Assembly (NCBI RefSeq): GCF_001070715.1
Contig: NZ_JVRR01000145.1
Location: 1 to 38,989 of the forward strand
Source of the DNA: Streptococcus pseudopneumoniae
GTDB lineage: Bacteria > Bacillota > Bacilli > Lactobacillales > Streptococcaceae
Reading direction: 5' to 3'
DNA length: 38,989 nt
The position numbers and the translations under genes were made by a program. Positions 25,544 to 33,458 of this stretch are shown piece by piece. Below the pieces are notes generated by a model that did no database searches, was not told where the DNA came from, and saw only the letters and a program-made list of their open reading frames with translations. Within the stretch, counting starts at the first letter, position 1. Each line of letters starts with the position of its first letter.

Positions 25544-25572
25544 TTGTCAAAACGTAAGTTTTCAGATATAAT
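25544..25572 (+). promoter_or_regulatory. Strong promoter of rpsT
   Basis: TTGTCA (25544-25549), a 17-base spacer and a perfect TATAAT (25567-25572) are followed by a leader of about 25 bases before the TTG start. Such strength suits a ribosomal protein gene. Confidence 0.85.
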
Positions 25573-25603
25573 GGTATAGTTAGTAAATATGGAGGTAAGA
25601 ACA

Positions 25604-25840
25604 TTGGCAAACATTAAATCAGCTATCAAACGCGCTGAATTGAACGTTAAACAAAACGAAAAGAACTCAGCTCAAAAATCAGCTATGCGTACTGCTATCA
25701 AAGCTTTCGAAGCAAACCCATCTGAAGAACTTTTCCGTGCTGCTAGCTCAGCTATCGATAAAGCAGAAACTAAAGGTTTGATTCACAAAAACAAAGCAAG
25801 CCGCGACAAAGCTCGTCTTTCAGCTAAACTTGCTAAATAA
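25604..25840 (+). CDS. rpsT: 30S ribosomal protein S20
   Basis: A 78-residue, lysine/alanine-rich helical protein that binds 16S r[23 protein letters not shown] and the C-terminal [16 protein letters not shown] are typical of bS20. The start is TTG at 25604, eight bases after GGAGGT. An ATG at 25589 would overlap that site and add an unusual N-terminus, so I reject it. UUG starts are common for rpsT and allow feedback on translation in other bacteria. A terminator follows at once, so the gene is a single unit. Confidence 0.97.
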
Positions 25841-25841
25841 G

Positions 25842-25867
25842 AAACAGTCCATAGAGGCTGTTTTTTT
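25842..25867 (+). terminator. Terminator after rpsT
   Basis: AAACAGTCC pairs with GGCTGTTT (one mismatch) around a short loop, followed by TTTTTTT. It begins directly after the rpsT stop. Confidence 0.85.
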
Positions 25868-25892
25868 GTCTCCAAATAGGAAAGGGTAGAAA

Positions 25893-26417
25893 ATGAAAAT
25901 CGCAATTATCGGATATTCTGGTGCAGGTAAGTCAACGCTAGCAGAAAAGTTGTCTCACTACTACTCCATCCCAAAACTTCACATGGACACACTCCAATTT
26001 CAACCTGGTTGGCAAGACAGTGATCGCGAATGGATGTTGACCGAGATGAAAAACTTTCTCACAAAGCATGAATCTTGGGTTATCGATGGGAATTATTCTT
26101 GGTGCTATTACGAGGAAAGAATACAAGAAGCTGACCAAATTATCTTTCTTAATTTTTCGCCATTGACCTGTCTCTTTCGAGCCTTTAAACGATACCTCAA
26201 ATACCTAGGCAAGGTCAGAGAAAGTATGGCAGCTGGTTGTCAAGAACAATTTAATTGGGAGTTTATCCGATGGATTCTCTGGGATGGGCGTAGCAAAACT
26301 CAAAAAGAAAATTACCAAAAACTTTGCCAAGAATATTCACATAAAGTCACTATCCTTCGAAATCAGAAAGAACTAGATCAATTTCTAGATAAGAAAAGGA
26401 AGTCCTCCAATTCATAA
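25893..26417 (+). CDS. P-loop NTPase, topology modulation/FlaR-like
   Basis: A 174-residue adenylate-kinase-like P-loop protein. Walker A is GYSGAGKST (7-15), followed by the PKLHMDTLQFQPGWQ segment that typifies proteins annotated as 'DNA topology modulation protein FlaR-related'. WVIDGNYSW (about 62-70) gives the substrate loop. The real substrate is not known; the fold suggests a small-molecule kinase. GGAAAGGG precedes the ATG. Its 3' end contains the left arm of the shared terminator with deoD. Confidence 0.8.
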   Translation: MKIAIIGYSGAGKSTLAEKLSHYYSIPKLHMDTLQFQPGWQDSDREWMLTEMKNFLTKHESWVIDGNYSWCYYEERIQEADQIIFLNFSPLTCLFRAFKRYLKYLGKVRESMAAGCQEQFNWEFIRWILWDGRSKTQKENYQKLCQEYSHKVTILRNQKELDQFLDKKRKSSNS

Positions 26418-26435
26418 AGAAGGGCTTCCTTTTTT
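26396..26435. terminator. Bidirectional terminator between the P-loop gene and deoD
   Basis: AAGGAAGTCC (26396-26405) pairs with GGGCTTCCTT (26422-26431) with one mismatch. T-runs exist on both strands (TTTTTT to the right, TTTTC to the left). It separates two convergent genes. Confidence 0.8.
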
Positions 26436-26443
26436 GGCTATAA

Positions 26444-27154
26444 TTATTCTGCAATCAAGGTTTCTAATCCAACCTTCATCATATCGGTGAAGGTATTTTG
26501 GCGTTCTTCTGCAGTTGTATCTTCATCTGGATTGACCAAACTATCAGAAATAGTCATGATGGCAAGCGTGTCAACATGGTGTTGGGCTGCCAGATAGTAA
26601 AGGGCTGCTGCTTCCATTTCCACAGCCTTGACTCCCCATTTACCAAGCTCGATATTCTTTTCAAAGTAATTTGAGTAAAAGACATCAGATGACAAAACGT
26701 TCCCAACGTGAGTAGTCATACCAAGTTTTTTGGCGATATGGTAGGCTTTATCAAGCAAATCAAAGCTAGCAATTTGTGGAAAATCGTACTGTGGCCAGTC
26801 ATTACGAACGATGTTTGAGTTGGTTGCAGCCGCCTGCGCCAAAACTAATTCACGGACGTGAACTTCTTCATTCAAAGAACCAGCAGTTCCAACACGAATC
26901 AATTTTTTCACGCCGTAATCAACAATCAACTCACGCGCATAAATCGAAATAGATGGCATTCCCATCCCAGTTCCCATAACAGATACACGGTGACCCTTGT
27001 AAGTACCAGTGTAACCAAACATGTTACGCACTTCGTTAAAACAAACAGCATCTTCAAGGAAATTCTCCGCAATAAACTTAGCACGAAGAGGATCCCCAGG
27101 AAGAAGAATTTTATCAGCAATTTCACCCTGCTGAGCAGCAATATGGATAGACAT
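26444..27154 (-). CDS. deoD: Purine-nucleoside phosphorylase, DeoD type
   Basis: A 236-residue hexameric-type phosphorylase that cleaves purine nucleosides, including adenosine, to base and ribose-1-phosphate. The marks are [41 protein letters not shown] and the ribose-binding VEMEAAAL with ISDSL. I start it at ATG 27154 ([11 protein letters not shown]), which matches the family. The frame is open upstream to 27211, adding 19 hydrophobic residues, but neither start has a recognisable Shine-Dalgarno. It complements PunA, which has different purine specificity. Confidence 0.93.
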   Translation of the reverse strand: MSIHIAAQQGEIADKILLPGDPLRAKFIAENFLEDAVCFNEVRNMFGYTGTYKGHRVSVMGTGMGMPSISIYARELIVDYGVKKLIRVGTAGSLNEEVHVRELVLAQAAATNSNIVRNDWPQYDFPQIASFDLLDKAYHIAKKLGMTTHVGNVLSSDVFYSNYFEKNIELGKWGVKAVEMEAAALYYLAAQHHVDTLAIMTISDSLVNPDEDTTAEERQNTFTDMMKVGLETLIAE

Positions 27155-27705
27155 AGTTAAGATATAAAGGGCGACAGAGAACAAAGTAAAAATAGGAAAC
27201 TGACGACGCATCTCAGATGCTAGACAGTTTATCTTTTTTACATAGTTCTCCGCCCGTATTCAGTTCAATGAATACAGTTAACCCATCCTTTCTTTATTCT
27301 AAAATTTATAATCAGAAAGATACCAAACCCGTCAAAAAGCAAAGGGAAAATAGGAGTTGGGTGCAGTGAGCGATGCTCGCTAGACCAACTATCTTTTTCC
27401 CACTGCTTTTAGGGTGGGTTCAATTCCTTTCTTTCTTAATTTTGATGATATTGAGAAGATTAGAACGGCTTCAATTCAAACCCGAACTCCCCTTCTCTTC
27501 TGAGTTTTTAGAAAAGTTTTCCGCTCGTGTTCAAATCAAAACACGCGCTCTACCTTTCTTTTTTATATTTCATAGCTAGGAAAAATCGGATTCAACTATG
27601 ACTCCAATAGGCCTACTTCATTTTTATTTCAAACGGTTATTGATAAATTGACAATAGTTTTTAATCTTTTAAATCAAATCATTGACTAGAAGAAATGAGC
27701 ATTTC
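27155..27705. other. Gene-free stretch with hairpin repeats, between deoD and the ClC gene
   Basis: I see no gene here. The region is built of small inverted repeats: GTATTC/GAATAC at 27256-27275, CGTGTT/AACACG at 27526-27545, GAGCGATGCTC near 27369, and a relative of the 6142/6289 repeats near 27405. The second hairpin and its flank recur almost unchanged at 29224 (listed separately). Its look is that of eroded mobile or repeat DNA. Confidence 0.5.
27526..27565 (-). repeat. Hairpin repeat, copy A
   Basis: CGTGTT and AACACG form a 6-bp stem around CAAATCAA, followed by GCGCTCTACCTTTCTTTTT. The same 40-base unit, differing at about four positions, occurs at 29224-29263. Confidence 0.65.
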
Positions 27706-28989
27706 CTATCTAATTACTTTATTCTTTGACTTCTGACACAGTATGCTAGCCCAAGGAAAGCGGTCTAACATTTTTGCAAATTCATAAGCTAAAACCGCTG
27801 TTACTAAGAGATACGGAAGAGAATCTATACCTAGCCCAGTGAAACCTATAACTAATCCGGTTGCAGAAATGGGCGCCCTCAAGGTCACAGATAAAAAGCA
27901 AACCGATCCCAAAAGCAAAATGCTTGGCTGGCTATCCCCACCTAGAATCATTCCAAAGAGAGCAGCTCCAGCCATCCCCAAGGCAAAAGATGGCGTAAGT
28001 GTACCACCATAGGCCCCTGCCCACAGAGTAATAAGAACGACCAATGCTTTTAGGATAAACAAGAGGAATACTGTTTTGCCATTGCTACCATTCAATACTT
28101 CCTGAGCCATCATACGTCCATTTCCAAGTAGATGTGGAAAATAACTTGCCAACCCAGCAAGAAAAAGAAAAGCTGTAGGCAATGTGAGAAGTACTCGTTT
28201 ATCTTTTATCCTGTTTGAAGACACTTCTTTACTTAAGCGACCAAAAAGCCAAGCTAGTGGGGTTAAGAAAAGAAGTAATAAGGGAATAATCCACATTTCC
28301 TTTAATGACCATGCGATGGCTGGAATCTTGTAGAGAGCATGATCTGAAATAATCAAGCCTGCTGTATAGGTTGATACATAGGTAGTCAAACCGACTAAGA
28401 CAACTCGTTTAATAGATAGAGCAATTCCTAGAGTTTCAAAAACAAAGAAGACACTTGTTAATGGAACCTGATAGACAGCTGCTAAACCAGCACCCGCACC
28501 ACAAGCAAGGAGAAAGATTTGATCCTTCTTAGAGAGAGAACATATTTTTCCAATTGGTCCTGCAAATAGAGTTCCAATCTCTCGTGGCGCAGCTTCTTTA
28601 CCAATAGGTGCTCCCCCTCCAACTGCAATAATCTGCCAAATTGAATGAAATAGCTGTTTTAAAAAATGAAGTTTGTATTGTGAAGTCTCATCCTTCATCT
28701 GTGCTTTAATGGAAAAAATCTGTGATTTTTTTTGCAAGTAATACCAGACCAAGGATGAGCTGACACCCACGATTATTAAACTTAATCCTATCCGCGACGA
28801 GGAAACTCCATCTGTCAAGAATACAGTTTGATGCTCTGATTGACCAAAAGCTATCCCCTCTATCATCTTTAAAAGATAATGTAGAAAAATACCAGATAAA
28901 CCTGAAACTATTCCTTGCAAAATGACTGCTAGGAATAATTTAAGATTATAAGGGATTTTCTGAAAAATACTCCTCAATTCTTTTAACAT
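27706..28989 (-). CDS. ClC-family chloride channel or H+-coupled antiporter
   Basis: A 427-residue membrane protein of the voltage-gated chloride channel family with about ten or more hydrophobic segments. The selectivity motifs are recognisable but variant: GGGAPIGKEAAPREIG (about 124-139; the GREGP position, with the gating Glu kept at 132) and GGTLTPSFALGMAG (the GxFxP position). No C-terminal CBS domains are present. The altered motif may mean other anions; this is not settled. Its ATG overlaps the end of the punA remnant by seven bases, so it probably once followed a full-length coding sequence and was translated by coupling to it. Confidence 0.85.
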   Translation of the reverse strand: MLKELRSIFQKIPYNLKLFLAVILQGIVSGLSGIFLHYLLKMIEGIAFGQSEHQTVFLTDGVSSSRIGLSLIIVGVSSSLVWYYLQKKSQIFSIKAQMKDETSQYKLHFLKQLFHSIWQIIAVGGGAPIGKEAAPREIGTLFAGPIGKICSLSKKDQIFLLACGAGAGLAAVYQVPLTSVFFVFETLGIALSIKRVVLVGLTTYVSTYTAGLIISDHALYKIPAIAWSLKEMWIIPLLLLFLTPLAWLFGRLSKEVSSNRIKDKRVLLTLPTAFLFLAGLASYFPHLLGNGRMMAQEVLNGSNGKTVFLLFILKALVVLITLWAGAYGGTLTPSFALGMAGAALFGMILGGDSQPSILLLGSVCFLSVTLRAPISATGLVIGFTGLGIDSLPYLLVTAVLAYEFAKMLDRFPWASILCQKSKNKVIR

Positions 28990-29220
28990 AGTAATAATTC
29001 AGCAAAAACGGCTTTCAGTAAGCCTTTAAAATCACCTTTAACACACTCAGTCACTTCTATAACCTCTTCGTGGTTAATCTCTTCTTTGAAACAAGTAGTA
29101 TAATTAGTAATACATAAAATTCCTAGAAGTTTCAAACCTGAGTAGGCTACAACAATAACTTCAGGAGCAGTTGACATTCCGACCACATCTGTTCCAAGCA
29201 TCTTATAGGTACGAATTGCT
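28983..29220 (-). pseudogene. Decayed duplicate of the 3' end of punA
   Basis: The 72-residue frame (29201-28983; VGMSTAPEVIVVAYSGLKLL, then NHEEVIEVTECVKGDFKGLL) aligns along its whole length with the last 72 or so residues of PunA encoded at 32634-33443. Nucleotide similarity continues to about 29220 (CTTATAGGTACGAATT) and then stops abruptly. It lacks the phosphate-binding N-terminal parts and has diverged, so it is not an enzyme. It and the true punA flank the lipase gene as direct repeats. Confidence 0.88.
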
Positions 29221-29223
29221 ACT

Positions 29224-29263
29224 CGTGTTCAAATTAGAACACGCGCTCTACCTTTCTGTTTAT
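29224..29263 (-). repeat. Hairpin repeat, copy B
   Basis: CGTGTT and AACACG enclose CAAATTAG, followed by GCGCTCTACCTTTCTGTTT. It is a near copy of the unit at 27526-27565. It lies exactly between the end of the punA remnant and the start of the BOX element, at the left joint of the lipase segment. Confidence 0.65.
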
Positions 29264-29458
29264 ACTCTTCGAAAATCTCTTCAAACCACGTCAACGTCGC
29301 CTTGCCGTATATATGGTTACTGACTTCGTCAGTTATATCCACAACCTCAAAACAGTGTTTTGAGCTGACTTCGTCAGTTATATCTACAACCTCAAAGTAG
29401 TGCTTTGAGCAGCCTGCGGCTAGTTTCCTAGTTTGCTCTTTGATTTTCATTGAGTATT
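29261..29458 (-). repeat. BOX element with two boxB units (A-B-B-C)
   Basis: It begins TATACTCTTCGAAAATCTCT and has the boxA core AACGTCGCCTTGCCGTA. Two tandem boxB units follow (each CTGACTTCGTCAGTTATATC through GTGTTTTGAG or GTGCTTTGAG), then boxC ending TTTCATTGAGTA. It lies downstream of the lipase gene. An open frame across it on the minus strand is typical of BOX sequence and not a gene. Confidence 0.93.
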
Positions 29459-29476
29459 AATTTTGTTCTTTCACAG

Positions 29477-29513
29477 AGAGCTACCTGAGTTCCATGCAAA
29501 CCCAGGTAGTTCT
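29477..29513 (-). terminator. Hairpin downstream of the lipase gene
   Basis: AGAGCTACCTG and CAGGTAGTTCT pair over 11 positions with one mismatch. No long T-run follows on the minus strand, so its strength as a terminator is doubtful. It lies about 45 bases after the lipase stop. Confidence 0.45.
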
Positions 29514-29556
29514 TCTCTTATAGACTAAATCATCTAACTGTCATTGTATCATCAGA

Positions 29557-32304
29557 TTACAAGACATCGTCATCAGAAATCTTAGAATTTAATGTTGTTC
29601 CCCAATGAGTGATTTTTCGATGTGGTTGGGCAAGGAGAGGTCTGTTTTCATAGATTGTTTGCCATCTATTCCAGATAAGACCTGTTCTCTTTTCAATCTT
29701 AATTCGCAGATTTCTCATATTTTCTTTGATTGGGAGGTTGAGGACAAATCCTGCAGTCTGGTTGCGACCGTTTCCTTCCCAAGAACGACTACGAACAACT
29801 TGGTTTCCATCTTTATCTACTGTAACTTCTTCCCAAGTTATAGAGTAGCGGGCAATGTAAGCTCCACTATGTTGAATTGTTAATGTTTTGTCTTTTGCAG
29901 GAGTCTGACTGATTGGTTGAACTGGCTTAGAAATTTGTGTCGCCGTCTCACCATTCGTAGCTATAAAGCGGAAAACTTCTACTTCTGCAAGACTGAGGGC
30001 TTGATTGTTCTTACGTAGTTGCACACGAACACGGCGTCCCAATTTCCCATTTAATTGAACATCCAAGCTCGTTCCGTCAAGTTTAGAAACATACTGTCTA
30101 GCAACTTCTGTTCCTTTTTCATCATACAAAATCACATCAAAGTCTGACAGACGTTTAGAAAGTTCTCCATCCCCACGGTTATGAAGGCGAACAAGTCCTA
30201 CCTGTTCTGTACGATCTAAATCAACTTCCCACCAAGGTTGATTTTCAAATTTTGTATGGGTAATTGATTGCTGGCTATAACTACTATTGGTATTGCCATC
30301 CAAGGCACGACTAGCATCTCCTCCAAAATCAGTAGAACTTTGCTTAGCTTGTTTTTTCCAAGCGATATTCTCAGCACGATATACTTGAACTTCTGCAAGA
30401 CTGAGGGCATTATAGCCTTCTAGCTCAATCCGAACATAGCGCGCTTTTTTATGGTTAATCGCAATTTGTGCCGACACATCTTTAAGAGATGTTATGCGTT
30501 TTCTCTCAATTTCTTTACCAGAACTGTCTAAAAGAATGACATCAAAGTTTGCCAATCTATCCTGGGCAGTGTCTGTTCGGTTGTAAATATTGATTTGGCG
30601 AATGGTTTCTTCTTTAGCCAAATCTACTTGCCACCAAGGTTTAGATTGGAAGTTGGTATGAGTGACAGAATTGTGACCATAGTTACCATCAACTTTGCCA
30701 TCCACAGCTCTTCTAGCATCTCCTCCGAAAGCTGTCGAACTTTGAGTAACCTGTTTTCCTAAGGCAATATTTTCCATTGGTTCAGCGCTTGGTTGACTAG
30801 AAGATTGGGGCAGAGCCTGTTTCTTAAAGAATCGCACTTTATCCAATTTCGGATCACGATAACCATGTTTATCCAAGGTAGCTCGTTTACCAATATTAAA
30901 GTTAGGAATATCATTCATTCTACTTTCAAAATAGCCACGAGAACGGTGTTTAAAGCGTGAATTACCTGTAAATGTAACAATATCACGATCGTTATGAATC
31001 AAGGGAGTCACAACATTATCATTATCAACCACATAATGCTTAATTTTTCCGCTAACAGCTAATTTACGGCTTTCCAAACCAACATCCCAGAAACCATTCT
31101 TAGCATTCCAAACAGTTCTGGAAGTAATCACTTTAGGAGCACTGAAAGTCGTCACTTTCCGTAATACATGGTTATAAAAATCAGGATATTTTTGGTAAGC
31201 TTCAACTGCTGCAATCTGAGCTAGGTAGCCTCCAAGAGAATGACCTGTCATATACAACTTGGTAATACTTGTATCCTTGGCTAATTCCCCAACAACCTTG
31301 CGGATATCATCCGCTTGAGCTGGTTTATTCCCACCTAATAAAACCAAATCTGCACTTAAGTCCTTGGCGTCATTAACTCGCGTTCCACGAATAGCTAACA
31401 TGTGCACCGTTCCATCTTTGAGATAAGGAAGGTCGCTCTTGGTCTCAAATAAGAAAGCATCCAAGCCACTCTCTGTATGGTAGGCTTTTTTCATTTTCCA
31501 GAAAGGAGCCAATTCATTGTGCATGAGTTTGTATTCTTGACGGTCAAGATAGAGACTCGGGAAAGGATTCTTATGATCTAAAATTTTCTCAATATAATCA
31601 TCGTCTCGATAGGCTAACTCCATAAAGAGAAGAGAATCACGGTCTGTGACATACCATTCTTTCTTATTGTCATCTTCTCCATCTGCCAAACCATCCCCAT
31701 CACTGTCTGCTAGCAAGGGATGACTGTTATATCCTAGATAATCCTTACCATCTTTGTTGTAAACATAAAGTTCATCTTTGTTTTTGATGCCATCTTGGTC
31801 ATCATCCCCTTCCAAATCAAGAACTTTTTCACCATAGAGAGATTCATCAATCAAATCATTTTCTAAATGCAATTCCCCCTTGGAAATCTTCACCAAATCT
31901 TCTGCGGTTAGAGAACGAGTATTTGTTGGTTTTTCTGTCACAACTTCTTCTTTAGTTTCTTGGTCAGGAGCAAGAATAGGTGAGTCTTGAACAGGCTCTG
32001 TTATCTCTACTTTTGACTCTTCCCTTTTGTTTTCAAGAACTTCACTTGCTTCCGGAAGAGGTTGAGGAGCTAGTCTTGGCTCCTCTCTAAGAGGAGTTTC
32101 TAGTTTTGGAGCATTATTTTCCGGTTCTCTCAATTCCTCCTTAGAATCTAGCACTCTTGTTGCCACTTCAGATGTTACATCTTGCTTTAGTTCATTGGCT
32201 GAAATTCCAGCTGGAGCTAGAAATGCGAAGCCGACTGCAACAGATACAACTCCGATACTTAATTTTTTTATGCCAAAGCGCATAATTCGTTGACCAATTT
32301 TCAT
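29557..32304 (-). CDS. Secreted lipase with two F-type lectin domains and a cytolysin domain-4 module
   Basis: 915 residues. In order: a YSIRK-like signal (FGIKKLSIGVVSVAVGF, 10-26) and an acidic linker to about 160; Asp-rich TSP3-like calcium loops (DDDQDGIKNKDE near 167, DSDGDGLADGEDDN at 200-213); and a class 3 lipase (IRGTRVND near 305, nucleophile Ser356 in GHSLGG, probable Asp429 and His453). Next are two F-type lectin domains (about 511-645 and 646-781). Both keep the fucose motif H-x26-R-x-D-x4-R/K: His549, Arg576, Asp578, Arg583; and His683, Arg710, Asp712, Lys717. Residues 806-908 match domain 4 of cholesterol-dependent cytolysins (QHSGAYIARYSITWEEV; TGLIWNRW in the undecapeptide place; HWGTTL with the Thr904-Leu905 cholesterol pair). 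The undecapeptide Cys and middle Trp are replaced by Arg. There is no LPXTG anchor and there are no pore-forming domains. Inferred role: an esterase delivered to fucosylated, cholesterol-rich host membranes. Confidence 0.85.
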   Translation of the reverse strand: MKIGQRIMRFGIKKLSIGVVSVAVGFAFLAPAGISANELKQDVTSEVATRVLDSKEELREPENNAPKLETPLREEPRLAPQPLPEASEVLENKREESKVEITEPVQDSPILAPDQETKEEVVTEKPTNTRSLTAEDLVKISKGELHLENDLIDESLYGEKVLDLEGDDDQDGIKNKDELYVYNKDGKDYLGYNSHPLLADSDGDGLADGEDDNKKEWYVTDRDSLLFMELAYRDDDYIEKILDHKNPFPSLYLDRQEYKLMHNELAPFWKMKKAYHTESGLDAFLFETKSDLPYLKDGTVHMLAIRGTRVNDAKDLSADLVLLGGNKPAQADDIRKVVGELAKDTSITKLYMTGHSLGGYLAQIAAVEAYQKYPDFYNHVLRKVTTFSAPKVITSRTVWNAKNGFWDVGLESRKLAVSGKIKHYVVDNDNVVTPLIHNDRDIVTFTGNSRFKHRSRGYFESRMNDIPNFNIGKRATLDKHGYRDPKLDKVRFFKKQALPQSSSQPSAEPMENIALGKQVTQSSTAFGGDARRAVDGKVDGNYGHNSVTHTNFQSKPWWQVDLAKEETIRQINIYNRTDTAQDRLANFDVILLDSSGKEIERKRITSLKDVSAQIAINHKKARYVRIELEGYNALSLAEVQVYRAENIAWKKQAKQSSTDFGGDASRALDGNTNSSYSQQSITHTKFENQPWWEVDLDRTEQVGLVRLHNRGDGELSKRLSDFDVILYDEKGTEVARQYVSKLDGTSLDVQLNGKLGRRVRVQLRKNNQALSLAEVEVFRFIATNGETATQISKPVQPISQTPAKDKTLTIQHSGAYIARYSITWEEVTVDKDGNQVVRSRSWEGNGRNQTAGFVLNLPIKENMRNLRIKIEKRTGLIWNRWQTIYENRPLLAQPHRKITHWGTTLNSKISDDDVL

Positions 32305-32633
32305 TATTTCTTATCTTTCTTTTCGTTTATTTGTAAGCAGACTCAAACTAAATCTCATTGTGCTATATATATGATAAGACTGAGAAATTCAGAAAGTAAA
32401 TTCATTCTTATCTCTTCTTATCATCCTAGTCTGCTTGGCTAGGAAGCTAATGCTAGTATCCTAGAATCTTGTCTTTCACAATGCTGGCTATCAGATCAAA
32501 CATACCTATTCTTCCGCTTCTTTCATTTATAAGAACAGGAAGAAGTTCATAGTATTCCTCTGTTTCTTCTTTAATCCGGATAGGCAGTCAATCCTGAAAA
32601 GACAGAGACATCCCCCCTTTTAAATCTTTTTTC
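32305..32633. other. Gene-free stretch upstream of the lipase gene
   Basis: There is no gene in these 329 bases. Near the lipase start the DNA is very AT-rich. On the minus strand TTTACT and a TATCATATATATAG stretch (near 32371) may form its promoter. The ribosome site before the ATG is weak (AGAAAG). Two CTAGGA-type short inverted repeats lie at 32424-32465. The block just downstream of the punA stop shows no convincing terminator. Confidence 0.45.
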
Positions 32634-33443
32634 TTACAATTCTGCAAGAATCGCTTTAAGCAAGCCTTTGAAATCACCTTTGACACGTTCAGTCACTTCT
32701 ACAACTTCTTCGTGGTTGAGTTCTTCTTGGAATCCAGCTGCAAAGTTAGTAATACATGAAATTCCTAGAACTTTCAAACCTGAGTGGGCTGCCACAATAA
32801 CTTCAGGAACCGTAGACATACCAACTGCATCTGCTCCCAATGTCTTATAGGCACGAATTTCTGCTGGTGTTTCATAAGTTGGACCAGTTACACCGATATA
32901 GACACCTTCATCAAGCTTGATATTAAGTTTTTTAGCCACTTCATGGGCAGTAGCACGGTATTCTGGTGTGTAGGCTTTAGACATATCAGGGAAACGTGGA
33001 CCAAAATCATCCAAGTTTTCACCCATCAATGGATTTTGCCCTGTCATGTTGATATGGTCTGAGATTGCCATCAAAGTACCAGGGCCATAACCAATACCAC
33101 CAGCTGCATTGGTCACAATGACACCTTCACATCCAAGAACTTTCATGACACGTACTGGGAAAGTCACAACTTCCAGAGGATTGCCTTCGTAAAAATGGAA
33201 GCGACCTTGAAGAGCCAAGACCTTGCGACCTGCAAGTTCACCATATACCAATTTACCAGCGTGACCGACTACTGTAGAGCGGCCCCAGTTTGGAATCTCA
33301 GCATAGTCTACTACAACTGGATTTTCGATTTCTTCTGCCAATTCTCCAAGTCCTGACCCAAGGATTAGACCGAACTCAGGCGCTTGGATTCCCTTGTCTT
33401 TCAGGAAAGCAGCTGTTTCATTGATTTTGTCTAAAAATGTCAT
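32634..33443 (-). CDS. punA: Purine-nucleoside phosphorylase, trimeric PunA type
   Basis: A 269-residue phosphorylase of the inosine/guanosine type. The marks are FGLILGSGLGELAEEIE (25-40 region), phosphate-binding VVGHAGKLVYGEL, LQGRFHFYEGN, VTNAAGGIGYG and the purine-binding TYETPAEIRAYK with VGMSTVPEVIVAAHSGL. A good AAAGGAG precedes the ATG, 15 bases after the DUF1697 gene. It acts with DeoD, DeoB and the nucleoside importer. Its last 72 or so codons are duplicated at 28983-29220, beyond the lipase gene. Confidence 0.95.
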   Translation of the reverse strand: MTFLDKINETAAFLKDKGIQAPEFGLILGSGLGELAEEIENPVVVDYAEIPNWGRSTVVGHAGKLVYGELAGRKVLALQGRFHFYEGNPLEVVTFPVRVMKVLGCEGVIVTNAAGGIGYGPGTLMAISDHINMTGQNPLMGENLDDFGPRFPDMSKAYTPEYRATAHEVAKKLNIKLDEGVYIGVTGPTYETPAEIRAYKTLGADAVGMSTVPEVIVAAHSGLKVLGISCITNFAAGFQEELNHEEVVEVTERVKGDFKGLLKAILAEL

Positions 33444-33458
33444 TGTGTGTCTCCTTTA

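Noticed and set aside
27373..27579. A 68-residue plus-strand open frame between deoD and the ClC gene
   Set aside because: It runs through the hairpin repeats, has no ribosome site and shows no protein-like pattern.
29229..29450. A 73-residue minus-strand protein with internal repeats
   Set aside because: It is the translation of a BOX element; its repeat is the duplicated boxB.
29557..32304. Cholesterol-dependent cytolysin toxin
   Set aside because: Only the C-terminal domain 4 is present. The residues before it are lectin and lipase domains, and nothing resembles the pore-forming domains 1-3, so it should not be annotated as a cytolysin.
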